Counted from the stretch's first letter, positions 6,994 to 13,186 are shown. The stretch is DNA of 13,186 nt from Natronohydrobacter sp. (GCA_007118445.1 SKRP01000224.1:1-13186), one strand, 5' to 3'. The notes: a model not told the origin generated them from the letters alone. Made by a program: numbers and translations.

Positions 6994-7007
6994 GCGCGCA
7001 GCGCTCA
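6991..7007. terminator. Short inverted repeat formed by the two convergent stop codons
   Basis: TGAGCGC (6991-6997) and GCGCTCA (7001-7007) are a perfect 7-base inverted repeat around GCA. The outer three bases of each arm are the stop codons of the kinase and of yaaA. A hairpin here would serve both strands, but the loop is only three bases and no T-run follows, so termination is uncertain. Confidence 0.35.
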
Positions 7008-7778
7008 GATCTGGCGCAGAAAGACAGGCGCATCCGGTGCCGACAGCTCTGGCGCATGGCGATAGCCTGCCGTGTCGAAATCGAGCAGGCTGTCAGGATC
7101 GGTCAGGCGGTTTTCAAGGATGAACCGCGCCATCGCCCCGCGCGCTTTCTTGGCGAAGAAGCTCACGATCTTCGGTTCTTCGCCTGCGCGCTGGTCCTTG
7201 AACACCGGCGCGATCACGCGGGGGCGCAGCGCCGTGCGGTCCACCGCGCCGAAATATTCCTGCGAGGCGCAATTCACGATCACCCGGCTGCCTGTTGCCT
7301 CTGCCGTGTCATTCAGCGCCTCTGCGATCCGGCTACCCCACCAGTCATAGAGCGACGCGCCACGCGCGGTTTTCAGCCGGCTGCCCATTTCCAGCCGATA
7401 GGGCTGCATCGCATCAAAAGGTCGCAGCACACCGTAAAGCCCCGAAAGGATGCGCAGATGGTCCTCGGCCCAGGCCAGCGCATCGGCGTCGAGCGAGGCT
7501 GCGTGCAGCCCGGTATAGGTGTCGCCGTTGAAGGCATGGATCGCCGGGCGGGTGGCTTCGGGTGCGGGGCTGTCCGCGAATTGCAGGAAACGCTCATGGT
7601 TCAGCTGCGCCAGCTTGTCGCTGATTTTCATCAGCTTCTTCAGCCCCTCCGCGCCGATCTTGCGGGCCTCGGCGGCCAGTTCCACAGCGTCTGCCTGAAA
7701 ATCAGGAGCGCTGAGCGGGACCGGGTTGCCGCGCTCGGACCAGTCGAGTTTCTTCGCAGGTGAGAGGAGAACAAGCAT
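7005..7778 (-). CDS. yaaA: Peroxide stress protein YaaA (UPF0246)
   Basis: A 257-residue cytoplasmic protein of the YaaA/UPF0246 (DUF328) family. In E. coli it lowers free intracellular iron during hydrogen peroxide stress and so limits Fenton damage. Landmarks are the start MLVLLSPAKKLDW, then FNGDTYTGL (83-91), LSGLYGVLRPFDAMQPYRLEMG (111-132), LYDWWG (143-148), VIVNCASQEYF (166-176) and IVSFFAKKARGAMARFI (204-220). The length matches E. coli YaaA (258). The start at 7778 is the family start; an earlier in-frame codon at 7820 would add 14 unrelated residues. AAGGA lies upstream at somewhat long spacing. It is divergent from yggT, with a 159-base gap, and convergent with the hybrid kinase. 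I saw no OxyR or Irr site at its start. Confidence 0.93.
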   Translation of the reverse strand: MLVLLSPAKKLDWSERGNPVPLSAPDFQADAVELAAEARKIGAEGLKKLMKISDKLAQLNHERFLQFADSPAPEATRPAIHAFNGDTYTGLHAASLDADALAWAEDHLRILSGLYGVLRPFDAMQPYRLEMGSRLKTARGASLYDWWGSRIAEALNDTAEATGSRVIVNCASQEYFGAVDRTALRPRVIAPVFKDQRAGEEPKIVSFFAKKARGAMARFILENRLTDPDSLLDFDTAGYRHAPELSAPDAPVFLRQI

Positions 7779-7878
7779 GGGACCAGTATTCCTTGCGCAA
7801 TTTGGGACGAACCTATGCATCGGCGTCGGATTGTCCAGTAGGCGGTCTGTCGCAAGGGCAAATCTGCAGATGGCTGTC

Positions 7879-7907
7879 TTGCCCTTTCCGGTCCGGCCCC
7901 TTAGGTT
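7879..7907 (+). promoter_or_regulatory. Candidate sigma-70 promoter for yggT-recQ
   Basis: TTGCCC (7879-7884), a 17-base spacer and TAGGTT (7902-7907) fit the housekeeping pattern, and the element ends 30 bases before the yggT ATG. It would drive yggT and probably recQ. This is a pattern match only; it also resembles many GC-rich stretches. Confidence 0.35.
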
Positions 7908-7937
7908 TGCGCCAGATCAAGCCCAAAGGAGCGCGCG

Positions 7938-8225
7938 ATGCTGTCCCTGATCCAGATTCTGCTGCTCATCCTGAGCGTGGCGCAATTCATCATCATCGCC
8001 CATATCATCCTGAGCTGGCTGATCAATTTTCAGGTGCTCAGCCTGCGCTCGCCGATCGTGGCCTCGATCTGGGACGGGCTGAACCGGCTGGTGGAGCCGA
8101 TTTATATGCGCATACGCCAGTTTCTGCCCGATCTGGGCGGGATCGATCTGGCCCCGTTGGTCGCGCTGATCGCGATATACGCCATTCGCATCATCCTGAT
8201 CAACAATATCGGTGTCTTTGTCTGA
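7938..8225 (+). CDS. yggT: YggT family membrane protein
   Basis: A 95-residue protein with two membrane-spanning regions (about residues 2-28 and 68-93) around an amphipathic middle. The middle contains PIVASIWDGLNRLVEPIYMRIRQFLP in pieces: RLVEPIYMRIR and LPDLGGIDLAPL are the family's recognisable features. YggT proteins are found near cell-division and proline biosynthesis genes in many bacteria and have been linked to osmotic or ion homeostasis, without a settled function. A good AAAGGAG lies seven bases before the ATG. The recQ frame starts within its last codons or just after its stop, so the two are likely cotranscribed. Confidence 0.9.
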   Translation: MLSLIQILLLILSVAQFIIIAHIILSWLINFQVLSLRSPIVASIWDGLNRLVEPIYMRIRQFLPDLGGIDLAPLVALIAIYAIRIILINNIGVFV

Positions 8226-10275
8226 CCTCATGCCGGATACATCTTCGGTCCTGTCGCGGGTCTTCGGCTTTTCGGCGTTTCGTCCCGGTCAGGCCGAAAT
8301 CGTCGATGCCGTGCTGGCCGGGCGCGACACTTTGGCGATCATGCCGACAGGCGGCGGCAAGTCACTCTGCTACCAGCTGCCCGCGCTGTGTCGCGAGGGG
8401 CTGACGGTTGTCATCTCGCCGCTGATTGCCTTGATGCGCGATCAGGTGCGCGGCTTGCAGGAACTGGGCGTATCCGCAGGCGCGCTCACCTCTGGCAATA
8501 CCGAAGCCGAAACCGAGGCCGTCCATCTGGCGCTGTCGCGGGGCGAGATGAAGCTTCTGTATATCGCGCCCGAGCGGCTGGCGGGATCGGCGGCCGTCGA
8601 TCTGCTGCGGCGCTCGAATTGCCGCCTGATCGCGGTCGATGAGGCGCATTGCGTCAGCCAGTGGGGCCATGATTTCCGCCCCGATTACCTGCGTCTGGGC
8701 GATCTGCGCCGCGCGCTCGGTGTGCCGCTGGCGGCCTTCACCGCGACCGCGGATGCAGAAACGCGTACCGAGATCATCAAGCGGCTGTTTGACGGGGCCG
8801 CGCCGCAGGTTTTTCTGCGGGGTTTCGACCGGCCCAATATCCGGTTGAATTTCGCGGTCAAGGACAGCCCGCGCAAGCAACTCATGGCCTATGCGAGCGC
8901 GCGCAAGGGGCAGGCGGGCATCATCTACTGCGCCACCCGCGCCCGAACCGAAGCGCTGGCGCAGGCGCTGAATGAGGCAGGCCACAATGCCCGCGCCTAT
9001 CATGGCGGGATGGAAGCGCACGCCCGGCGCATGGTCGAGGAACTGTTCCAGCGCGAGGATGATCTGATCGTGGTCGCGACGATTGCTTTCGGGATGGGCG
9101 TGGACAAGCCCGATATCCGCTGGGTCGCCCATTCTGATCTGCCGAAATCCATCGAAGGCTACTATCAGGAAATCGGCCGCGCAGGCCGCGACGGCGCGCC
9201 CGCTGACACGCTGACCCTGTTCGGCCCTGATGATATCCGCCTGCGCCGCGCCCAGATCGACGAAAGCCCCGCACCGCTGGAGCGCAAACAGGCCGATCAC
9301 GCCCGACTGAATGCGCTTCTGGGGCTGGCCGAGGCCGTGCAATGCCGCCGTCAGGTGCTTCTGTCCTATTTCGGCGAGACGTCGGAACCTTGCGGGAATT
9401 GCGACCTCTGTGCCAGCCCGGTCAAGCTGTTCGATGCCACGACACCGGTGCGCAAGGCGCTCTCTGCCGCGCTGCGCACGGGCGAGAGTTTCGGGGCGGG
9501 CCATCTGATCGACATTCTGACCGGCAATGCCACGGCCAAGGTCAGGCAGCGCGGCCATGATGCGCTGCCGACCTTTGCCGTGGGCCGCGATCTCAGCCGC
9601 GCGAAATGGCAGGCAGTGTTCCGGCAGATGATGGGGCGCGACCTGATCCGCCCCGACCCCGAACGCCACGGGGCATTGCGCATGACCGAAGCCGCCCGCC
9701 CGATCCTGCGCGGCGAGGCGGAGATCCATCTGCGCGAAGATACGGTCGCGCGCGCCAAGGACGGGCCTGCAGTCAAGGCGCTGGTGTCAGAGGAGGATGC
9801 GCCGCTGCTGTCTGCGCTGAAAGCCAAGCGCCGCGCGCTGGCGGACGAGGCGCGGGTGCCAGCCTATGTCATCTTCACCGACCGCACGCTGATCGAGATG
9901 GCCGAGACACGGCCCGGCGACATGGATGCGATGGCGCGGATCTCTGGCGTGGGCGCGAACAAGCTGGAACGCTATGGCGCGCTGTTTCTCGAAGTCATCA
10001 CCGGGGCCGCGCCCGAAGCGCAGCATCCGCAAAGGCGCAAGCTGGCGGGGCGCGCGGCGGGTGGTCTGTATGACGAGCTGTTCGAGATCGCGCGCGGACT
10101 GGAGCGCGGCGCGGATGGCACTGAAAAGCTGCTGACGCTCGCCCCCGCCACGCTGCGCGCGATTGCCGAGGTGCGTCCGGCCTCTGTGGCCGCACTGGCG
10201 CGCATCAAGGGGATGGACGAGGCGCGGGTAGACCGTTTCGGCGCTGCGATCCTGGAGCGCCTGCAGATGCTGTGA
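8212..10275 (+). CDS. recQ: ATP-dependent DNA helicase RecQ with two HRDC domains
   Basis: A 3'-5' DNA helicase acting in recombination and replication-fork repair. The 687 residues (counted from GTG 8212) show the RecQ Q-motif region FGFSAFRPGQ (18-27), Walker A MPTGGGKS (44-51), DEAH box with AVDEAHCVSQWGHDFRP (141-157), TATAD (177-181), motif V ATIAFGMGVDKPDIR (289-303) and motif VI YYQEIGRAGRDG (317-328). The zinc site uses C378, C394, C397 and C400. A winged-helix RQC region follows (about 408-505), then HRDC 1 (about 529-597) and a weaker HRDC 2 (about 614-687). The start is unsure: GTG 8212 overlaps yggT by 14 bases and ATG 8230 lies four bases after the yggT stop. Neither has a clear ribosome binding site, which suggests coupling to yggT. 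Confidence 0.96.
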   Translation: MSLSDLMPDTSSVLSRVFGFSAFRPGQAEIVDAVLAGRDTLAIMPTGGGKSLCYQLPALCREGLTVVISPLIALMRDQVRGLQELGVSAGALTSGNTEAETEAVHLALSRGEMKLLYIAPERLAGSAAVDLLRRSNCRLIAVDEAHCVSQWGHDFRPDYLRLGDLRRALGVPLAAFTATADAETRTEIIKRLFDGAAPQVFLRGFDRPNIRLNFAVKDSPRKQLMAYASARKGQAGIIYCATRARTEALAQALNEAGHNARAYHGGMEAHARRMVEELFQREDDLIVVATIAFGMGVDKPDIRWVAHSDLPKSIEGYYQEIGRAGRDGAPADTLTLFGPDDIRLRRAQIDESPAPLERKQADHARLNALLGLAEAVQCRRQVLLSYFGETSEPCGNCDLCASPVKLFDATTPVRKALSAALRTGESFGAGHLIDILTGNATAKVRQRGHDALPTFAVGRDLSRAKWQAVFRQMMGRDLIRPDPERHGALRMTEAARPILRGEAEIHLREDTVARAKDGPAVKALVSEEDAPLLSALKAKRRALADEARVPAYVIFTDRTLIEMAETRPGDMDAMARISGVGANKLERYGALFLEVITGAAPEAQHPQRRKLAGRAAGGLYDELFEIARGLERGADGTEKLLTLAPATLRAIAEVRPASVAALARIKGMDEARVDRFGAAILERLQML

Positions 10276-10341
10276 CGCAACGACCGCCTTGACGCGGGCG
10301 CGCCTGCAGCCCACGGCTGGACCAGACACAGGAGCCGCGCC

Positions 10342-10872
10342 ATGTATCCGATCTTTCGTTTCTTCAAGGAAATCTTCAAGTTCCGCAATGCGCCTGCGCT
10401 GGGGCTGCTGGACACGCATGTGTCGCATCATCGCTGCTGGCCCTGGGATCTGGATCCGTGGATCGAGCTGAACAATGGCCGCACGCTGACGCTTTATGAT
10501 CTGGGGCGCATCCCGATGGGGCATCGTGCGGGCCTGACAGCGGTGCTGCGGGCGCAGGGCTGGGGGATTACCGTTGCGGGCAACACGACGCGCTACCGCA
10601 AGCGGATCAAGGCGTTCCAGCGCTTCGAGATGCGCTCGCGCTGCATCGGATGGGACGCACGGTTCTTCTACATTGAACAGGCCATGTGGCTGGGCAAGGA
10701 CTGCGCCAATCACATCCTGATCCGGTCCGCGATCACCTCGGCGCAGGGTATCGTGGCACCCGCGCATGTGCTGGAGGCGATGGGGCAGGCCGCAGAAAGC
10801 CCGCAACTGCCGGGTTGGGTGCAGGCATGGATTGCGGCAGATTCTGAACGGGTCTGGCCTCCAAGGATCTGA
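10342..10872 (+). CDS. Thioesterase family (4HBT_2, THEM6-like) hotdog protein
   Basis: A 176-residue protein resembling the THEM6-like branch of the hotdog thioesterases. The diagnostic stretch is HHRCWPWDLDPWIELNNGR (29-47), with the family's WP.D.D pattern and the NNGR turn, followed by DLGR (53-56). The second half has the expected strands YRKRIKAFQRFEMRSR (85-100) and WDARFFYIEQAMWLG (104-118). Such proteins are thought to hydrolyse acyl-CoA or acyl-ACP thioesters, but the substrate here is not known. AGGAG lies seven bases before the ATG. It follows recQ by 66 bases in the same direction; TTGACG at 10289-10294 is a good -35 but has no good -10 partner, so it may be read from the recQ transcript. 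Its stop is 35 bases from the Irr box of the next gene. Confidence 0.82.
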   Translation: MYPIFRFFKEIFKFRNAPALGLLDTHVSHHRCWPWDLDPWIELNNGRTLTLYDLGRIPMGHRAGLTAVLRAQGWGITVAGNTTRYRKRIKAFQRFEMRSRCIGWDARFFYIEQAMWLGKDCANHILIRSAITSAQGIVAPAHVLEAMGQAAESPQLPGWVQAWIAADSERVWPPRI

Positions 10873-10897
10873 GCGAAAACTATAAAATATATTCTGA

Positions 10898-10909
10898 AAA
10901 CATATGTTT
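10898..10909. repeat. 12-base perfect palindrome in an AT-rich patch
   Basis: AAACATATGTTT is a perfect palindrome in the only clearly AT-rich stretch of the window (about 10874-10922). With the flanking TTCT (10892-10895) and AGAA (10910-10913) it can form a longer imperfect dyad. Its right end overlaps the Irr box. It may be an extra half-site, an UP-like element, or simply promoter-associated AT-rich DNA. Confidence 0.45.
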
Positions 10910-10923
10910 AGAAACATTCTAAG
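10907..10923 (+). promoter_or_regulatory. Irr box (iron-control element) upstream of cytochrome c peroxidase
   Basis: TTTAGAA-ACA-TTCTAAG matches the alphaproteobacterial iron-control element TTTAGAA-N3-TTCTAAA at 13 of 14 fixed positions. Irr is a haem-sensitive Fur-family regulator, active when iron/haem is low, and can repress or activate. Here the site centres about 58 bases before the predicted transcription start, which by position alone does not settle the sign. It is the only good match I saw between genes in the window. Confidence 0.72.
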
Positions 10924-10925
10924 CC

Positions 10926-10939
10926 TTGACCCAGATCAA
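10926..10939 (+). promoter_or_regulatory. FNR/FnrL-type box upstream of cytochrome c peroxidase
   Basis: TTGAC-CCAG-ATCAA matches the FNR/Dnr consensus TTGAT-N4-ATCAA with one change (C for T, a common variant in Rhodobacterales). It starts two bases after the Irr box. Its centre lies about 41 bases before the start site implied by TTTGAT at 10961-10966, the classic position for activation by an FNR-type protein under low oxygen. Dnr/Nnr-type nitric oxide regulators bind the same sequence and cannot be excluded. Confidence 0.75.
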
Positions 10940-10960
10940 GGCGCTTCGATGACAGCTTCG

Positions 10961-10966
10961 TTTGAT
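10961..10966 (+). promoter_or_regulatory. Candidate -10 element of the peroxidase promoter
   Basis: TTTGAT matches TATAAT at four positions and implies a start near 10973. The spacing to the FNR-type box then fits an activator-dependent promoter with no need for a -35 element. Confidence 0.4.
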
Positions 10967-11005
10967 GTGGGTCATGCGCGCGACATCGCATGACTGACCA
11001 TGAAC

Positions 11006-11011
11006 AGGAGG
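11006..11011 (+). promoter_or_regulatory. Ribosome binding site deciding the peroxidase start
   Basis: AGGAGG lies five bases before the ATG at 11017. The in-frame ATG at 10990 would put this site inside the gene and add nine residues before an otherwise normal signal peptide, so 11017 is preferred. Confidence 0.85.
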
Positions 11012-11016
11012 CTATC

Positions 11017-12003
11017 ATGACCCCCAGACACCTGCATCGGCTTGGCGCTTCGGCCATCGCCCTGGTGCTGAGTGCCACGGCAATCCACGCCGAAGACATC
11101 GCAGAATACATGGATTTCTTCGAGCCGTTGCCCTATCTGCCGCCAATCCCGGCAGATAACACGATGACACCGGAAAAGATCGAACTCGGCAAGATGCTGT
11201 TCTTTGAACCGCGTATCTCGGCCTCGGGTGTGATTTCCTGCGCCACCTGCCACAACCCTGCGCTGGGCTGGTCCGACCGTATCCCGCGCGCTGTGGGTCA
11301 TGGTGGTCAGGTGGGCGAGCGCAACACGCCGACCGTGCTGAACTCGGGCTTCCTGCAGTCGCAATTCTGGGACGGGCGCGAGCCTGATCTGGAAGGTCAG
11401 GCGCTGGGGCCGATTCAGGCCGATATCGAGATGAACATGACCTTGGCCGAGGCGATCGAGCGGCTGAAGGAATTCGATATCTACCACCAGCATTTTGCAG
11501 CCGCCTTCCCGGATGACGCGGATCCGATCAATCAGGACAATGTGGCGCTGGCGATTGCGACCTTCGAGCGCACGCTGAACACGCCCAATTCGCCGCTGGA
11601 CCGGTTCCTTGCTGGTGATGTGCAGGCAATGAGCGGCTCGCAGGTCGAGGGGATGAAGCTCTTTGTCGATGCCGGCTGTGTCGCCTGTCACAATGGCCCG
11701 GCGCTGACCGACAGCAATTTCCACCGGTTCGAGCTGCCCGGTTCGACCGATGAGGGCCGTTTCCTTGTCACAGGTGACGAGGCAGACATGTTCGCCTTCC
11801 GCACGCCGACGCTGCGCAATGTGGCCGTGACCTATCCCTATTTCAACAACGGGTCGGTCGAGACGCTGCATGAAGCCATCCAGCTGATGGGCCAGCAGAT
11901 GCTGGGGCAGGATTTCACCGATGAAGAGCTCGACAATCTCGTGGCCTTCATGGATGCGCTGACCGGCGAGATGCCGCATATCGAAATCCCGGCGCTGCCA
12001 TAA
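11017..12003 (+). CDS. ccpA: Periplasmic di-haem cytochrome c peroxidase
   Basis: Reduces hydrogen peroxide to water in the periplasm using electrons from small c-type cytochromes. The 328-residue precursor has a signal peptide (cleavage likely after HA at 24-25) and two haem c sites, CATCH (75-79) and CVACH (221-225). Residues matching the bacterial peroxidase family are H95 in VGHGGQVGERNTPT (candidate distal ligand of the peroxidatic haem), W118 in FWDGRE, E138 in GPIQADIEM (candidate catalytic acid) and M291 in QLMGQQMLG (candidate distal ligand of the electron-transfer haem). M291 argues against MauG, which has tyrosine there. The promoter carries adjacent Irr and FNR-type boxes. Only four lysines are present and the mature protein is acidic. 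A cytochrome c2-like gene follows 220 bases later. The gene symbol is the usual family name. Confidence 0.95.
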   Translation: MTPRHLHRLGASAIALVLSATAIHAEDIAEYMDFFEPLPYLPPIPADNTMTPEKIELGKMLFFEPRISASGVISCATCHNPALGWSDRIPRAVGHGGQVGERNTPTVLNSGFLQSQFWDGREPDLEGQALGPIQADIEMNMTLAEAIERLKEFDIYHQHFAAAFPDDADPINQDNVALAIATFERTLNTPNSPLDRFLAGDVQAMSGSQVEGMKLFVDAGCVACHNGPALTDSNFHRFELPGSTDEGRFLVTGDEADMFAFRTPTLRNVAVTYPYFNNGSVETLHEAIQLMGQQMLGQDFTDEELDNLVAFMDALTGEMPHIEIPALP

Positions 12004-12023
12004 AGCGCTGCAGCGAAAACCGG

Positions 12024-12047
12024 ATCGCCCGCGAACCAGCGGGCGAT
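12024..12047 (+). terminator. Hairpin after the cytochrome c peroxidase gene
   Basis: ATCGCCCGC (12024-12032) pairs perfectly with GCGGGCGAT (12039-12047) around a six-base loop, 21 bases after the peroxidase stop. Only two T's follow, so it may be a partial terminator or an mRNA-stabilising hairpin that separates expression of the peroxidase from the next cytochrome gene. Confidence 0.6.
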
Positions 12048-12128
12048 TCGCAGCTTCGGGCAGGTCCCAAGGACGCCATAGGCGGAAATGTGATGAAAAA
12101 CCCGAGGTCACATAGTCATTTTGTCGCC

Positions 12129-12156
12129 TTGCCTATCTGGTATGGGTCAGTATCTT
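12129..12156 (+). promoter_or_regulatory. Candidate promoter for the cytochrome c2-like gene
   Basis: TTGCCT (12129-12134), a 16-base spacer and TATCTT (12151-12156) resemble a sigma-70 promoter, 67 bases before the start codon. No FNR-type or Irr site is seen in this interval, so the cytochrome may be expressed independently of the peroxidase. Confidence 0.35.
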
Positions 12157-12223
12157 CGGGCATGAAGTGAGGCGTGACTCGCGTTCGTGAGCGCGTTGGG
12201 CCTTCGTAACCGGGGAGAGTGTT

Positions 12224-12646
12224 ATGACCAGATTGACATCCATCGCAGTGGCCGTTGCCCTGTTGCCGTTCACTGCTGTCGCAGAACCCACGGGTGATGC
12301 AGCTGCAGGCGAACAGAATTTCCGCCAATGCGCCAGCTGCCACGGAATCGCCTCTCCGGATGGAGAGGTCATCCAGCGCGTGTCGCCGACCGGCCCGAAT
12401 CTGTGGGGCATTGTCGGGCGTCAGGCCGGGGCCTATGAAGGCTATACGCGCTTTTCCAGTGCGATTGTCGATGCTGGCGAAGCCGGGCTCGTCTGGAATG
12501 AAGAGACCTTTGTGGCCTATGTAAACGACCCGAGCGGTTTCCTGCGGGAGCTGAATGACGATCCGCGCGCGCGTTCGAACATGAACCATCGTCTGCGCGG
12601 GTCTGCCGAAGACATCTACGCCTATCTGGCGCAATTTGGCGAATGA
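12224..12646 (+). CDS. Periplasmic cytochrome c2-like class I cytochrome
   Basis: A small soluble electron carrier. The 140-residue precursor has a 20-residue signal peptide (AVA before EPTGDAAAG) and one haem c site, CASCH (36-40). It follows Rhodobacter cytochrome c2 closely in layout: GDAAAGEQNFRQCASCH, TGPNLWGIVGRQAG (56-69), the GLVWNEETFVAYVNDPSGFL stretch (88-107, seen in pieces as VWNEETF and VNDPSGFL) and a final AYLAQFG helix. M120 in RSNMNHRLRG occupies the distal-ligand position. The gene has GGGGAG seven bases before the ATG. Unlike classical c2, it has no lysine at all, so the usual positively charged docking ring would have to be arginine-based or absent. It is a likely donor to the adjacent peroxidase, but an electron carrier for another oxidase is possible. 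Confidence 0.9.
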   Translation: MTRLTSIAVAVALLPFTAVAEPTGDAAAGEQNFRQCASCHGIASPDGEVIQRVSPTGPNLWGIVGRQAGAYEGYTRFSSAIVDAGEAGLVWNEETFVAYVNDPSGFLRELNDDPRARSNMNHRLRGSAEDIYAYLAQFGE

Positions 12647-12674
12647 CTCTCACCAGATTCTGAACGAACTACTG

Positions 12675-12704
12675 AAAGACCCGCCCTTGTCCGGCGGGTC
12701 TTTT
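12675..12704 (+). terminator. Intrinsic terminator after the cytochrome c2-like gene
   Basis: GACCCGCC (12678-12685) pairs with GGCGGGTC (12693-12700) around a seven-base loop, extended by AAA/TTT pairs and ending in TTTT. It lies 28 bases after the cytochrome stop and is the best terminator in the window. Confidence 0.93.
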
Positions 12705-12821
12705 GCTATTCATGCGTCCCGATGATTTCTTATATCGGCTTTGCGCGAGCGCAAGGACGCGCGGCTTGCCTTGCGGCATGGTGCTGGTTCAGGCTTGTTC
12801 ACATGAGGAAAGGAAACAGCC

Positions 12822-13186
12822 ATGTTCGATTTCGCAGGGAAAACTGCCATTGTGACCGGGGCCGCGTCAGGGATCGGCGAGGCCATCGCATTGGAACTCG
12901 CCGCATCCGGGGCGCATGTTGTCGTGTCGGATCTGGATGCGGCGCATTGCGAACAGGTGGTGGCGACAATCCTGGATCGTGGCGGCAAGGCCACGGCTTT
13001 CGCGGCGGATGTCGCCGATCCGGCGGCGATGGAAGCGCTGGTTGCGCAGGCTGAATCCGAGACCGGCGCGCTGCATCTCGCGGTCAATAACGCGGGTATC
13101 GGTGGCGCACAGGCCCCGACAGGTGAGTATCCGCTGGACGCATGGCACAAGGTCATCAATGTCAATCTGAACGGTGTGTTCTACGG
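12822..13186 (+). CDS. Short-chain dehydrogenase/reductase, N-terminal part (3' end outside window)
   Basis: NAD(P)-dependent oxidoreductase of the classical SDR family; 121 complete codons are present before the window ends, roughly half the usual length of about 250. The Rossmann start MFDFAGKTAIVTGAASGIGE carries the TGxxxGIG motif (12-19). D37 at the end of the second strand favours NAD over NADP. ADV (62-64) and NNAG (89-92) follow, and N115 in NVNLNGVFY is the conserved structural asparagine. The catalytic serine, tyrosine and lysine are beyond the window, so neither substrate nor activity can be named. AAGGAAA lies upstream of the ATG at a suitable distance. It follows a strong terminator, so it should have its own promoter in 12705-12821, though none is clear. 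Confidence 0.92.
   Translation, partial: MFDFAGKTAIVTGAASGIGEAIALELAASGAHVVVSDLDAAHCEQVVATILDRGGKATAFAADVADPAAMEALVAQAESETGALHLAVNNAGIGGAQAPTGEYPLDAWHKVINVNLNGVFY

Noticed and set aside
7907..7920. FNR-like sequence TTGCG-CCAG-ATCAA upstream of yggT
   Set aside because: Two mismatches in the left half, it overlaps the likely -10 element and lies within 20 bases of the start codon, so it is more likely chance than an operator.
8362..9729. 455-codon open frame on the minus strand opposite recQ
   Set aside because: Its product is arginine/glutamine/histidine-rich and unlike any family, and the plus strand carries every RecQ motif in order.
11017..12003. Possibility that the di-haem protein is a MauG-type enzyme
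   Set aside because: The position that is tyrosine in MauG appears to be M291 here, no methylamine dehydrogenase genes are nearby, and the catalytic residues match cytochrome c peroxidases.
10972..12111. 379-codon open frame on the minus strand opposite cytochrome c peroxidase
   Set aside because: The plus-strand gene has a signal peptide, two haem motifs and a ribosome binding site; the antisense product has nothing recognisable.
1..13186. Mobile elements, CRISPR arrays, toxin-antitoxin or defence genes
   Set aside because: I saw no direct repeat arrays, transposase or integrase motifs, tRNA-associated junctions or defence-type domains; the gene content is ordinary core and accessory metabolism.

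Overview
The window is ordinary, gene-dense chromosome from an alphaproteobacterium, most likely Rhodobacterales (Rhodobacteraceae). This rests on high GC, arginine-rich proteins, a DUF1467 protein next to methylmalonyl-CoA epimerase, a class I cytochrome that aligns by eye with Rhodobacter cytochrome c2, and an Irr-type iron-control element beside an FNR-type box. The exported cytochromes are acidic and lysine-poor (the small one has no lysine), which would suit a saline or alkaline habitat; that is inference.

Layout. 1-893: 3' part of aspS, ending convergently against a response regulator (981-1679, minus) across a long hairpin. 1843-2513: methylmalonyl-CoA epimerase translationally coupled to a small DUF1467 membrane protein. 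2497-4477 (minus): a tightly overlapping trio, nitroreductase followed by two tandem EI24/CysZ-like membrane proteins. 4478-4806: a GC-rich non-coding stretch. 4807-6993: a soluble hybrid histidine kinase, convergent with yaaA (7005-7778, minus). 7938-10275: yggT then recQ, overlapping or abutting, followed by a THEM6-like hotdog thioesterase (10342-10872). 11017-12646: a periplasmic di-haem cytochrome c peroxidase and a cytochrome c2-like protein, closed by a strong intrinsic terminator. 12822 to the end: the 5' part of a short-chain dehydrogenase.

How the genes fit together. The clearest functional unit is the peroxidase and the c-type cytochrome after it: both have signal peptides and haem-binding CxxCH motifs, and the cytochrome could donate electrons to the peroxidase. 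Upstream of the peroxidase lie a 13/14-match Irr box (10907-10923) and, two bases later, an FNR-type box (10926-10939) centred about -41 from a plausible start site. This suggests joint control by iron/haem status and oxygen. Several other genes concern oxidative or redox stress (yaaA, nitroreductase, recQ), but nothing in the sequence ties them into one regulon.

I found no mobile element, CRISPR array, tRNA, rRNA or defence system. The regulatory region of the peroxidase is the most interesting part of the window.
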